Source: an uncultured Collinsella sp.
GTDB lineage: Bacteria > Actinomycetota > Coriobacteriia > Coriobacteriales > Coriobacteriaceae
Direction of reading: 5' to 3'
Length of the DNA: 29,256 nucleotides
Assembly (NCBI GenBank): GCA_902496455.1
Contig: CABVAY010000028.1
Coordinates: 1 to 29,256, forward strand
The position numbers and the translations under genes were made by a program. Every line of letters begins with the position of its first letter. Position 1 is the stretch's first letter. The notes under the pieces were generated by a model. The model had not been told where the DNA came from, made no database searches, and was given only the letters and a program-made list of their open reading frames with translations. Shown in pieces: positions 15,050 through 21,918 of the stretch.

Positions 15050-16618
15050 TTAGCTGGTGTGGCGCCAGCGAGGGTCGGTGAGCGTACGCGCCACACCCAG
15101 TCCAACGGGCAGAAACGCTACGATGAGCACTGCGCGCACAAACCAGCCGAGCATATTGACCGTGTCGAAGGTGCACATGTAATACATCGAGCGATACAGA
15201 TACAAGCCCGGCACCATAATGACAATCGAAGGCACCGTGAGGGCGATGCGCGGGTAGGTGAGCTTGACTTCAGCCAAGCTTGCGAGCAGCCCCGATACCA
15301 GCGCGCCGATAAACGCTGCTGCCTCGGGAGGCATTCCCGTGCTGAGGCCCAGGAAGGGAATCATCGTCGGCGCATCGACAAGGGTCAGACGCAGGGTATT
15401 GGACACGGCGCCGATCAACCCAGCTGCCGCGGCCATCTTTACCGGGCTGTTGAACATCACCGAGAAGCCGAATACGCCAACGAAGCTCATCACCACGCGC
15501 AGGAGCGTAAGGGCAAGCGGCGAGAGGCCGAGCGGGGCGAAGTCATCCGGCGCCAGCCCCACACATTCGGCAACCATCCAGCCTACGAGGGTCGCCATCA
15601 CAATAATCGACACAGCATACGAAAGACGCTCAATGCCGCTTCGCATGTCGAGCTTAGCGATGTCGAGGCCTGCCGTAATGAGGGGAAAGCCGGGAATCAC
15701 AAAGAGCATGGCGCCGATATAGCCTTCTTGGTGCGACATTGCCCCCGGTACGACCTGGCCAAGGCCGAGCAATGCCAGCAGATACGAAACGCAAGCGAGC
15801 GCAACACCGGTCGTCAGCGCGCTGAACTGACCAAGGCCTTGCTTGAGAATATGGGAGCGGGCAAAGTTGCCGACACCCGCGCCCACAAACGCGCAGGCCA
15901 TCTCGATAGGGCCGCCGCCGAGCAAAAAGACGAAGGCGCCGCAAGCACAGGCTGCCGCAAGGCCCTGTTGCCAGGGAGAGTAATCGGGCTTTGAGCTCTC
16001 AACGGTCCTGAGCATCTCGTGGTATTCGTGCACGGTAAACCGGCGCCCATACGTCTCGATTTCCTTTAAGAAGCTCTCCATCATCCAAATGCGATGGGTA
16101 TTGACTCCCGTTGTGGGCAGGCTGACAACCTCGTTAAAGCAGTGGCCATCTTCGATGCAAGTGCACTCAAACGACAGAAGACTCAGGTCGACGTGAATCG
16201 TGACGCCGAGTACGGCAGCAACACGATTCATGGTATCGCGCACGCGCCAGGCACCTGTTCCGCTTGCCAGCATAAGCATGCCGGTGCGGCAGATGATGGA
16301 TGACTTGTCGGTGAGCGGCGCATCGACGGCAAGCTCATCGCCTGCCGTCACGATCTGGTGCCAATCAGTTTTCATATGGAGCGCGCCGGCACGAACGCCG
16401 TGGTGCATGGGGGCTCTCGAAAGCAGCGAGTTAAGGCGCGAAGACTGTGGGAACTCCGTTGATTCGTCCTCAACCTCATCAGTCTCTTCATCGACCAGAT
16501 CAAAGGAATCAAGCGGCGCTGGCTCGCGACGGTCGATCAGCTCCTCGTCCTCATCATCAAAGTAATTGAACTGATCGAGCATGTCCTCTTCGATTGAACG
16601 CTCGCTCGCGTCGTCCAT
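15050..16618 (-). CDS. thrE: ThrE-type threonine/serine exporter (two-domain)
   Basis: A 522-residue membrane protein joining the two halves of the ThrE family (DUF1212 plus DUF3815). Residues ~1-65 are a strongly acidic tail (DDEDEELIDRR, DEETDEVEDEST). A soluble domain (~85-210) contains the family segment LASGTGAWRVRDTMNRVAAVLG and is followed by about ten hydrophobic helices (~220-510). The characteristic GPIEMACAFVGAG, FVIPGFPLITAGLDI and VPSIVIMVPG motifs match the first and second halves. It is expected to export threonine and serine, or a related small solute, driven by proton motive force; substrate is inferred from the family. The ATG at 16618 follows GGAAGGGAG at 7 nt. It stands alone after the lysS terminator. 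Confidence 0.85.
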   Translation of the reverse strand: MDDASERSIEEDMLDQFNYFDDEDEELIDRREPAPLDSFDLVDEETDEVEDESTEFPQSSRLNSLLSRAPMHHGVRAGALHMKTDWHQIVTAGDELAVDAPLTDKSSIICRTGMLMLASGTGAWRVRDTMNRVAAVLGVTIHVDLSLLSFECTCIEDGHCFNEVVSLPTTGVNTHRIWMMESFLKEIETYGRRFTVHEYHEMLRTVESSKPDYSPWQQGLAAACACGAFVFLLGGGPIEMACAFVGAGVGNFARSHILKQGLGQFSALTTGVALACVSYLLALLGLGQVVPGAMSHQEGYIGAMLFVIPGFPLITAGLDIAKLDMRSGIERLSYAVSIIVMATLVGWMVAECVGLAPDDFAPLGLSPLALTLLRVVMSFVGVFGFSVMFNSPVKMAAAAGLIGAVSNTLRLTLVDAPTMIPFLGLSTGMPPEAAAFIGALVSGLLASLAEVKLTYPRIALTVPSIVIMVPGLYLYRSMYYMCTFDTVNMLGWFVRAVLIVAFLPVGLGVARTLTDPRWRHTS

Positions 16619-16726
16619 ATAGACGCTCCCTTCCTACCGACTAACCCCCATCCTAGGCAGCAACGGCTAAAGGAAACATAAAAGAGACGACTGTCATGCG
16701 AGCCATGTGCTCAACAGCCGTTGGGC

Positions 16727-16753
16727 AGTCGTTTAAGAACGTCCCCAATGACT
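16727..16753. repeat. Weak third copy of the GTCCC-loop inverted repeat
   Basis: Short arms AGTCGTT/AATGACT (6 of 7 paired) flank TAAGAACGTCCCC, a 13-nt loop like the TAAACCTGTCCCT loop after rph. Similarity is partial. Confidence 0.45.
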
Positions 16754-16810
16754 ACATCGATGTTCTAAGTGTCAACCAAGTCAACGCCGCAGGTAGAGGA
16801 CGGACAGCGA

Positions 16811-16911
16811 GCGACGTCCAGGGCGAACAAGTTGGCATGAAAAAGGCAAGGCATAGACCTTCTGGTCATGCCTTGCCTTTTGAATGACAAATTGTCGCTC
16901 TGGGCGGCGCG
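16811..16911. repeat. ~100-nt imperfect palindrome with terminator core, downstream of lysS
   Basis: The core AAAAGGCAAGGCAT-a-GACC-TTCT-GGTC pairs with ATGCCTTGCCTTTT (16841-16881), giving an 18-bp stem with one bulge. On the minus strand the stem ends in TTTTT, so it can terminate lysS transcripts. Flanks extend the pairing imperfectly to 16811 and 16911 (about 23 of 30 positions with one gap). The core GCATAGACCTT matches 4802-4811 after cysS. Confidence 0.85.
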
Positions 16912-16922
16912 CAGCGTCGAGC

Positions 16923-16952
16923 GGTTACGGCGTTTGGTAAAACGCCGTAACC
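16923..16952. repeat. GTTACG hairpin with GGTA loop, directly after lysS
   Basis: A perfect 13-bp stem GGTTACGGCGTTT/AAACGCCGTAACC (16923-16935 with 16940-16952) closes the loop GGTA. It begins 2 nt past the lysS stop codon. The same hairpin with two swapped base pairs occurs after dtd (21441-21468). Confidence 0.9.
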
Positions 16953-16954
16953 CC

Positions 16955-18919
16955 CTAGTACATCTTTGCGCCGGCGGGGATGGAAGCGTCGAGCTGGATC
17001 AGGTTGAGGCGCTCCTCGCCCTCCTCCTCGTGGACAGCGCTGATCAGCATGCCGCAGCTGGGAATACCCATCATCTTGCGCGGAGGCAGGTTAGTGATGG
17101 CGAGCAAGGTCTTGCCGACCAGGTCCTCGGGCTCGTAATAAGCGTGAATACCGGAGAGGATGGTGCGGTCGGTGCCGGTGCCGTCGTCGAGCGTAAAGTT
17201 CAGCAGCTTCTTGGACTTCTTGACGGCCTCGCATGCCTTGACCTTCACAGCGCGGAAATCGCTCTTGGAGAAGGTATCAAAGTCGACGAACTCCTCGAAC
17301 AGCGGCTCAACGGCGATCTTGGAGTAATCGAGCGTGGGCTTAAGCGACGTAACGAACGGGCTCGCGGCGTTGCCGGCCTCGGCAGCCTTGGCGGCAGCGG
17401 CACCGGACTGGAAACCCTTCTCGGGCTTCATGTGCGGGAACAGCAGCACGTCGCGGATGGAAGCCTGGTTAGTGAGCAGCATGACCACGCGGTCGATACC
17501 GATGCCGATACCGCCCGCAGGAGGCATACCGTACTCGAGGGCGCGCACGTAGTCCTCGTCATACTCCATGGCCTCATCGTCGCCGCCGGCCTTCTCGGCC
17601 ATTTGGGCAGCAAAGCGCTCAGCCTGGTCGACCGGGTCGTTGAGCTCGGAAAATGCGTTGGCGTACTCGTGGCCGGCAATAACCAGCTCAAAACGGTGGG
17701 TCAGACGCGGATCGTCCTCAAAACGCTTGGCAAGCGGGCTGACCTCGATGGGGTAATCACACACGAACGTGGGGTTGACGATGGTGTCCTCGCCCAGCTC
17801 ATCATAAATCTCGGCGATGATCTTGCCAGCAGTCCACTCGGGCTTGATCTCCAGGCCCTTCTCGCGCGCGGCGGCAGCAAGCTCCTCGACCGGCGTGTCA
17901 ATGGTGACCTGCTTGCCGAGCACGTCGGAGACGATGTCGGTCATGGGACGGCTGGCCCACTCACCAGAAAGGTCGATGGTCTGGCCCTGATACTCGATGA
18001 CCTCGGGGTTGCCGATGGCCTTGTTAGCCGCCTTAATGACACCCTGGGCGAGCGCCTTCATGCCCTCGAGGTCGGAGAAGGCACGGTAGGCCTCCATCGT
18101 GGTGAACTCGGGGTTGTGGGTAAGGTCCATGCCCTCGTTACGGAAGATGCGGCCGATCTCGAACACGCGCTCAAAACCACCGACAATGCAGCGCTTAAGG
18201 TGCAGCTCGGTGGCAATACGCAGGTAGCACTCCTGATCGAGCGCGTTGAAGTGGGTAATGAACGGCTTGGCAGTAGCACCGCCCTGGATGGTCTGCAGGA
18301 TGGGGGTCTCGACCTCCATGTAGCCGTCGGACTCCATAAAGCGACGGAAGGTGGAGAGAATCTGCGAACGCTTACGGAAGGTCTCGCGAACGTCGTCGTT
18401 GGCGATCAGGTCGACATAGCGCTGGCGATAGCGGGTCTCCTTATCGGAAAGACCGTGGAACTTCTCGGGCAGCGGACGAACGGCCTTGGCAAGCAGGGTC
18501 GCGCTCTTAGGGGCAACGGAAAGCTGGCCACGCTGGGTGCGCACGACCACGCCGGTCACGCCCAGGATGTCGCCCAGGTCGAGGGCCTTGAGCGTACTCC
18601 AGGCAGCCTCGTCCATGTCGTTGATGCGGCAGAACAGCTGAATCTCGGCAGTCGCATCGCGCACGACGATAAACATGATCTTGCCCTGACCGCGCTTGGC
18701 GACCACGCGGCCGGCGATCTTCACGACATCCTCGGTGTCCTCACCATCGGCAAGATCGGCGTACTTAGTCTCGATATCGGCGACGTAGTCCTCAAGCTCA
18801 GAGTGCTCAGGATAGGGGTTCTGGCCCGCCTCGAACAGGGCGGCGCGCTTGGCCAGGCGGGTGGCGCGCTCGTCGTTGAGCGTCGATGCCTGATCGGCGG
18901 CGTTCTGGTTCTCTGCCAT
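16955..18919 (-). CDS. lysS: Lysyl-tRNA synthetase (class II) with C-terminal tRNA-binding domain
   Basis: A 654-residue protein, about 150 longer than usual bacterial LysRS. The N-terminal OB fold for anticodon binding lies at ~65-150. Class II motif 2 is FRNEGMDLTHNPEFTTMEAY (259-278) and motif 3 is GGIGIGIDRVVMLL (469-482). After the core ends at FPHMKPE (~500) come an Ala-rich linker and a second domain (~543-654) of the EMAP II/Trbp111/CsaA type: FSKSDFRAVKV, KKLLNFTLDDG, PRKMMGIPSCGMLIS. That domain is typical of the MetRS C-terminus and binds tRNA non-specifically. The ATG at 18919 follows GAGGAG at 7 nt. It follows greA, with a hairpin between, and precedes a strong terminator. The fusion is clear in a single open frame without frameshift. 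Confidence 0.95.
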   Translation of the reverse strand: MAENQNAADQASTLNDERATRLAKRAALFEAGQNPYPEHSELEDYVADIETKYADLADGEDTEDVVKIAGRVVAKRGQGKIMFIVVRDATAEIQLFCRINDMDEAAWSTLKALDLGDILGVTGVVVRTQRGQLSVAPKSATLLAKAVRPLPEKFHGLSDKETRYRQRYVDLIANDDVRETFRKRSQILSTFRRFMESDGYMEVETPILQTIQGGATAKPFITHFNALDQECYLRIATELHLKRCIVGGFERVFEIGRIFRNEGMDLTHNPEFTTMEAYRAFSDLEGMKALAQGVIKAANKAIGNPEVIEYQGQTIDLSGEWASRPMTDIVSDVLGKQVTIDTPVEELAAAAREKGLEIKPEWTAGKIIAEIYDELGEDTIVNPTFVCDYPIEVSPLAKRFEDDPRLTHRFELVIAGHEYANAFSELNDPVDQAERFAAQMAEKAGGDDEAMEYDEDYVRALEYGMPPAGGIGIGIDRVVMLLTNQASIRDVLLFPHMKPEKGFQSGAAAAKAAEAGNAASPFVTSLKPTLDYSKIAVEPLFEEFVDFDTFSKSDFRAVKVKACEAVKKSKKLLNFTLDDGTGTDRTILSGIHAYYEPEDLVGKTLLAITNLPPRKMMGIPSCGMLISAVHEEEGEERLNLIQLDASIPAGAKMY

Positions 18920-18937
18920 AAGTTAGCTCCTCAAACT

Positions 18938-18970
18938 AAAACGCTCCCCAGGATTCGGTCCCAGGGAGCG
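18938..18970 (-). terminator. Hairpin with T tract between greA and lysS
   Basis: Stem CGCTCCC/GGGAGCG (18942-18948 with 18964-18970), followed on the minus strand by TTTTAG. Only about 20 nt remain before the lysS start, too few for a separate promoter, so it may act as an attenuator or partial terminator rather than a full stop. Confidence 0.65.
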
Positions 18971-18998
18971 AAAACATACCTTTACGCGGGACCGTGGT

Positions 18999-19469
18999 CT
19001 AGCGTGCGATCTTGGCGATGGTGTAGACGCGAGTCTTGCCGGAAGGCGTAACGACCTCGACGGAGTCGCCCTCGCCGTGACCGATGATGGCGTGACCGAC
19101 CGGAGACTCGTTGGAAATCTTGTGCTCGAGCGAGTTGGTCTCGGTGGTACCGACGAGCGTGACTTCCATGACCTCGCCGTTGGGATCAATCAGCGAAACG
19201 GTGGAACCGATGGAGACGGTCAGGTCGCCCGTGGTGGCAGCAACCTGAGCGTTGGCGAGGATGGCCTGGATCTCGGCAATACGAGCGGCGTTCTGGGCCT
19301 GCTTGTCCTTAGCGGCGTCGTACTCGGAGTTCTCCGAAAGGTCGCCGAACGCGCGGGCTTCCTTGATGTCCTCGACGATCTCCTTGGCGTAATCGCCCTC
19401 ACGCCAGGCGAGCTCCTCGACGAGCTTCTGGCGGCCCTCAGCGGTCAGTACGATCTGGCTTGCGTCCAT
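18999..19469 (-). CDS. greA: Transcription elongation factor GreA
   Basis: A 156-residue factor that enters the RNA polymerase secondary channel and stimulates cleavage of backtracked transcripts. The N-terminal coiled coil (~1-75) has the acidic tip segment ARAFGDLSENSEYDAAK, where D and E coordinate the catalytic Mg2+. The C-terminal FKBP-like domain (~80-156) has the family's SPVGHAIIGHGEGD segment. The start at 19469 (MDASQIVLT) has GGGGAG 8 nt upstream; a frame from 19499 would add ten residues. A -35-like TTGACA lies at 19505-19510 on the minus strand, without a clear -10. It is followed by lysS, a common actinobacterial neighbour. Confidence 0.95.
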   Translation of the reverse strand: MDASQIVLTAEGRQKLVEELAWREGDYAKEIVEDIKEARAFGDLSENSEYDAAKDKQAQNAARIAEIQAILANAQVAATTGDLTVSIGSTVSLIDPNGEVMEVTLVGTTETNSLEHKISNESPVGHAIIGHGEGDSVEVVTPSGKTRVYTIAKIAR

Positions 19470-19516
19470 ACGGATATCTCCCCAACTCTGATCAAACAAT
19501 CAACTGTCAACAAAAC

Positions 19517-19550
19517 GAAAAAGACCGGCTAGCCTGCGGGCAAGCCGGTC
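19517..19550 (-). terminator. Intrinsic terminator of tatA
   Basis: Stem GACCGGCT/AGCCGGTC (19523-19530 with 19543-19550), followed on the minus strand by TTTTTCG. It lies just past the tatA stop. Confidence 0.85.
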
Positions 19551-19575
19551 AGGTGCTCACCCCAAAGGGATGGGA

Positions 19576-19851
19576 CTACTCTGCGTCCGCGTCGCTGTCC
19601 TCTGCCTGCTTCTTCTTGGCAGCAGCGAGCTTGGCCTCGAGCTCAGCGATCTCCTTGTCCTCCTCGGACTGCTCGACCACGACCTCCTCGGCCTGCTTGG
19701 TCTCGGCCTTATCGTCGCCCTCCATACCCTCACGGATATTCTTGACGGTAGAGCCGAGGGACTTGCCGAGCTTCGGCAGGTTCTTGGGCCCGAAGATAAT
19801 CAGGACAACGACGAGAATAATGATGAGCTCAGGAGCCCTCAGTCCAAACAT
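19576..19851 (-). CDS. tatA: Sec-independent (Tat) translocase subunit TatA
   Basis: A 91-residue membrane protein of the twin-arginine export system, which moves folded proteins. A short N-terminal transmembrane helix (APELIIILVVVLIIFGPKNLP, split about residues 6-26) ends in the family FGPKNLPKLG hinge. An amphipathic helix (KSLGSTVKNIREGM) and a long charged tail rich in Glu, Lys and Ala follow. TatB is related, but the length and the sequence after the hinge fit TatA. The start at 19851 has GGAGG 5 nt upstream; the longer open frame to 20034 crosses a tRNA gene and terminator and is rejected. No tatC is in the window. Confidence 0.93.
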   Translation of the reverse strand: MFGLRAPELIIILVVVLIIFGPKNLPKLGKSLGSTVKNIREGMEGDDKAETKQAEEVVVEQSEEDKEIAELEAKLAAAKKKQAEDSDADAE

Positions 19852-19887
19852 GTAGACCTCCACAATACAGCGAGACAAGCTCGAATG

Positions 19888-19916
19888 AGTATACCGCGGG
19901 TATCGCGGTATCACAA
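19888..19916 (-). promoter_or_regulatory. tatA promoter with overlapping inverted repeat
   Basis: Minus-strand -35 TTGTGA (19911-19916) and -10 TATACT (19888-19893), 17 bp apart. A perfect inverted repeat ATACCGC-N7-GCGGTAT (19891-19911) fills the spacer and touches both boxes, as an operator would. Confidence 0.75.
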
Positions 19917-19925
19917 CAATAGCTA

Positions 19926-19953
19926 AAAAAAGGGACCGCAAGAAGCGGTCCCT
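19926..19953 (-). terminator. Intrinsic terminator of tRNA-Pro
   Basis: Stem GGGACCGC/GCGGTCCC (19932-19939 with 19945-19952), followed on the minus strand by seven Ts. It lies 12 nt past the tRNA. Confidence 0.92.
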
Positions 19954-19963
19954 CCTCATGCTC

Positions 19964-20040
19964 TGGTCGGGTTGACTGGATTTGAACCAGCGACCCCTGC
20001 GTCCCGAACGCAGTGCTCTACCAAACTGAGCCACAACCCG
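19964..20040 (-). tRNA. tRNA-Pro (anticodon CGG)
   Basis: Acceptor CGGGTTG/CAACCCG, anticodon stem CTGCG/CGCAG with loop TTCGGGA, T arm with GTTCAAATC and encoded CCA. A minus-strand -10-like TATAGT at 20049-20054 would start the transcript almost at the tRNA 5' end; its -35 is weak. It lies between ispE and tatA on the same strand. Confidence 0.94.
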
Positions 20041-20089
20041 TTAGCTCGACTATAGTAACAAAGATTTCCGTCGTGTGCTAGAGAAATTT

Positions 20090-20986
20090 TTACTTCTTTG
20101 GCACTTCGACGCGAACCGTGTTGGAAATGAGCTCCGTCGCGCAGGACCACCAGCCGTTTTGCTGGGCAGCGTCGGCAAGCCTTTCGGCCGTGGCGGCGGT
20201 GTCGCAAATGGCAAACGAGCAGGCACCCGATCCGCACACATCTACAGCAACGGTGCCGTCCTGTTTACGCAGCCAGTCGAGGACCGTTTGAATCTGCGGC
20301 TCCATCTGTGCGGAAATGACACCCAGGTTGTTATGGATGAGCGCATATGCCGTCTCGGCATCACCAGCACGCAAGGCAGAAGCCATCGCGCCGGGCTTGT
20401 CCGCAGGCACCGGGGCCTCGTCAAAACGTCGATAGGCTTCAATTGTCGAAACACTTGCCTCGCGCGGCTTGACCAACACGACGGGCGTTGCGGGCAGCGC
20501 GGGGTACTCAGTTGCCAGCACGTCTCCCCCACCTACGTAGAACGCAGGGCTCGCGTGCAAAAAGAACGGAACGTCAGCACCAATGCCGCGCGCGATGTCG
20601 TCGAGCGCGGGGTCGGTGCGATCAATGCCCCAGAGCTCCGCCAAGGCGACAATGACCGCGGCCGCATCCGTCGAGGGGCCGCCCAAGCCGGCGCACAATG
20701 GAATGCGCTTCTCAATCGTCACGCAGATGTTTGCCTCGCGACCATAATGCTCGGCCATAGCAACCGCAGCCCGATACGCCGTATTCTTTTTCATGGGAAA
20801 ATCTGATGCTGGAACCGTCTGGACAGTCAGCGCCTGCGCCGGCGTGACCGTCACGGTATCGGAAAGACCGACGGCTGCCATCAGGGAATCGACCCTGTGG
20901 TAGCCGCGGTCATCGCGCTCGGTATGAACCCCTAGGTAGAGGTTAATCTTTGCCGGCGCGGAAAGAGTCAGGGACCGATCGGTCAC
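20090..20986 (-). CDS. ispE: 4-diphosphocytidyl-2-C-methyl-D-erythritol kinase
   Basis: A 298-residue GHMP kinase of the MEP pathway that phosphorylates CDP-ME, the step between IspD and IspF. Catalytic Lys13 is in SAPAKINLYL and catalytic Asp138 in GADVPFF. The ATP-binding loop reads PLCAGLGGPSTDAAA (96-110), with Pro in place of the usual Gly-Ser after GLGG. The GSGACSFAI segment near the end is the second GHMP motif. The start is GTG at 20986; GAGGAG lies 8 nt before it and the veg stop lies 2 nt upstream. Bacillus has ispE close to veg as well. So all three of ispD, ispE and ispF lie in this window, in two separate operons. Confidence 0.95.
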   Translation of the reverse strand: MTDRSLTLSAPAKINLYLGVHTERDDRGYHRVDSLMAAVGLSDTVTVTPAQALTVQTVPASDFPMKKNTAYRAAVAMAEHYGREANICVTIEKRIPLCAGLGGPSTDAAAVIVALAELWGIDRTDPALDDIARGIGADVPFFLHASPAFYVGGGDVLATEYPALPATPVVLVKPREASVSTIEAYRRFDEAPVPADKPGAMASALRAGDAETAYALIHNNLGVISAQMEPQIQTVLDWLRKQDGTVAVDVCGSGACSFAICDTAATAERLADAAQQNGWWSCATELISNTVRVEVPKK

Positions 20987-20988
20987 CG

Positions 20989-21285
20989 TTAGTGCTCCTC
21001 GAGCTGATTGCCGAGCGGGGTAAAGATATGCTCGCCGCTCTCGGGGTCGAACAGCTCGACCTGACCGGTGAGGACATCGATATACTGGTAGGACTGACGC
21101 GACTTGCGGCCGCGACGCTCGTCGACCTCGACGATAAAGACGGCGGGGTGAACGCTCTTGATGGTGCCCATGCGCTCGACAACGCGGGTGCGGCCCATGT
21201 TGGCCTTAACCTTGACGCGATCGCCCACCATATCGGTCAGCTTCTCGTGGATGTCGTCGACGTGATTGACTTCCATCTCTTCCAT
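20989..21285 (-). CDS. veg: Veg family protein
   Basis: A 98-residue protein of the Veg family (DUF1021), in Bacillus linked to biofilm gene expression, with a biochemical role that is still poorly defined. The family core is seen in DRVKVKANMGRTRVVERMGTI and PAVFIVEVDERRGRKSRQSYQY, which suggests a small SH3-like beta barrel. The start at 21285 (MEEMEVNHVD) has GGAGG 8 nt upstream; the ATG at 21276 is a weaker option. It lies directly before ispE, as in Bacillus subtilis, and has a good promoter with a possible attenuator. Confidence 0.9.
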   Translation of the reverse strand: MEEMEVNHVDDIHEKLTDMVGDRVKVKANMGRTRVVERMGTIKSVHPAVFIVEVDERRGRKSRQSYQYIDVLTGQVELFDPESGEHIFTPLGNQLEEH

Positions 21286-21316
21286 GAACAGGGCCTCCAG
21301 AAGGTGCAATTCAAAA

Positions 21317-21332
21317 AGGGGATAATACCCCT
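21317..21332 (-). terminator. Small terminator-like hairpin in the veg leader
   Basis: On the minus strand AGGGG-TATTAT-CCCCT is followed by TTTTG. It sits between the promoter and the start codon and could act as an attenuator of veg-ispE, though the stem is only 5 bp. Confidence 0.5.
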
Positions 21333-21352
21333 AAGATAGACAAAACTCTAAT

Positions 21353-21382
21353 ACTATAGCACCCTGTTGTGGCCATACGCAA
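21353..21382 (-). promoter_or_regulatory. veg-ispE promoter
   Basis: Minus-strand -35 TTGCGT (21377-21382) and -10 TATAGT (21353-21358), separated by 18 bp. The start near 21346 gives a leader of ~60 nt that contains the hairpin at 21317-21332. Confidence 0.65.
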
Positions 21383-21440
21383 GTAGCTAAATAAGCCCCG
21401 TCCCAAATACGTACCAGACGACAACCTCGCACGACCAGTT

Positions 21441-21468
21441 GTTACGCGGTTTGGTAAAACCGCGTAAC
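21441..21468. repeat. GTTACG hairpin with GGTA loop, directly after dtd
   Basis: A perfect 12-bp stem GTTACGCGGTTT/AAACCGCGTAAC (21441-21452 with 21457-21468) around the loop GGTA. It abuts the dtd stop codon (21469-21471). An outer pair ACAACCT/AGGTTGT (21421-21427 with 21473-21479) reaches into the dtd coding end. Compare 16923-16952. Confidence 0.9.
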
Positions 21469-21915
21469 CTAAAGGTTGTCCGTGTCCAAGACGATGGTGA
21501 ACGGGCCGTCGTTGACCAAGTCGACTTTCATATCGGCGCCAAAGATACCGTGCGCCACATGCTCAACGTCCTCGCGCACAAGCGTCAAGAAGTACTCGTA
21601 GAGCTCGTTGGCGACATCGGGGGCGCCGGCATCCGTAAACGACGGACGGCGGCCGTGGCGGCAGTCGGCAAATAGCGTGAACTGCGACACCACGAGTACC
21701 TCGCCGTCGACATCGGCAAGTGCCAAGTTGGTCTTGCCGTTCTCGTCCTCGTTGATACGCAGCCCGCGGAGCTTGCCCCACAGCTTGTCGGCCTCGGCAC
21801 GCGTATCGCCATGGCCCACACCAAGCAGCACCAGGTAGCCGCGTCCAATGCGACCCACGCACTCGCCGTCGACCGTCACGCCGGCGTTGAGCACGCGCTG
21901 CACCACCGCACGCAC
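21469..21915 (-). CDS. dtd: D-aminoacyl-tRNA deacylase
   Basis: A 148-residue homodimeric enzyme that removes D-amino acids, and glycine mischarged on tRNA-Ala, from tRNA. The two signature motifs are present: SQFTLFADCRHGRRPSF (77-93) and NDGPFT (135-140), the latter equivalent to the cross-subunit Gly-cisPro motif. Length is typical of bacterial DTD. The start is GTG at 21915, with GAGGAG overlapping the rdgB stop, so it is coupled to rdgB. It is the last gene of the HAD-murI-rph-rdgB-dtd run. Confidence 0.96.
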   Translation of the reverse strand: MRAVVQRVLNAGVTVDGECVGRIGRGYLVLLGVGHGDTRAEADKLWGKLRGLRINEDENGKTNLALADVDGEVLVVSQFTLFADCRHGRRPSFTDAGAPDVANELYEYFLTLVREDVEHVAHGIFGADMKVDLVNDGPFTIVLDTDNL

Positions 21916-21918
21916 GGC

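Larger units (their letters stand above)
16619..16954. other. 335-bp gene-free stretch between lysS and thrE, full of hairpins
   Basis: No gene is seen. From the thrE side it holds two interleaved 8-bp repeats (CAACGGCT/AGCCGTTG around 16660-16722 and GACGACTG/CAGTCGTT around 16687-16733), a degenerate AACNTGTCCC-type element (16727-16753), a ~100-nt palindrome (16811-16911) and the GTTACG hairpin (16923-16952). No convincing thrE promoter could be found by eye. Confidence 0.6.

Noticed and set aside
16868..19051. A 727-codon open frame antisense to lysS
   Set aside because: Same codon-bias artefact; it runs into the greA terminator and lacks domain signals.
19576..20034. A 152-residue version of TatA
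   Set aside because: The extra 61 codons cross tRNA-Pro, its terminator and the tatA promoter.
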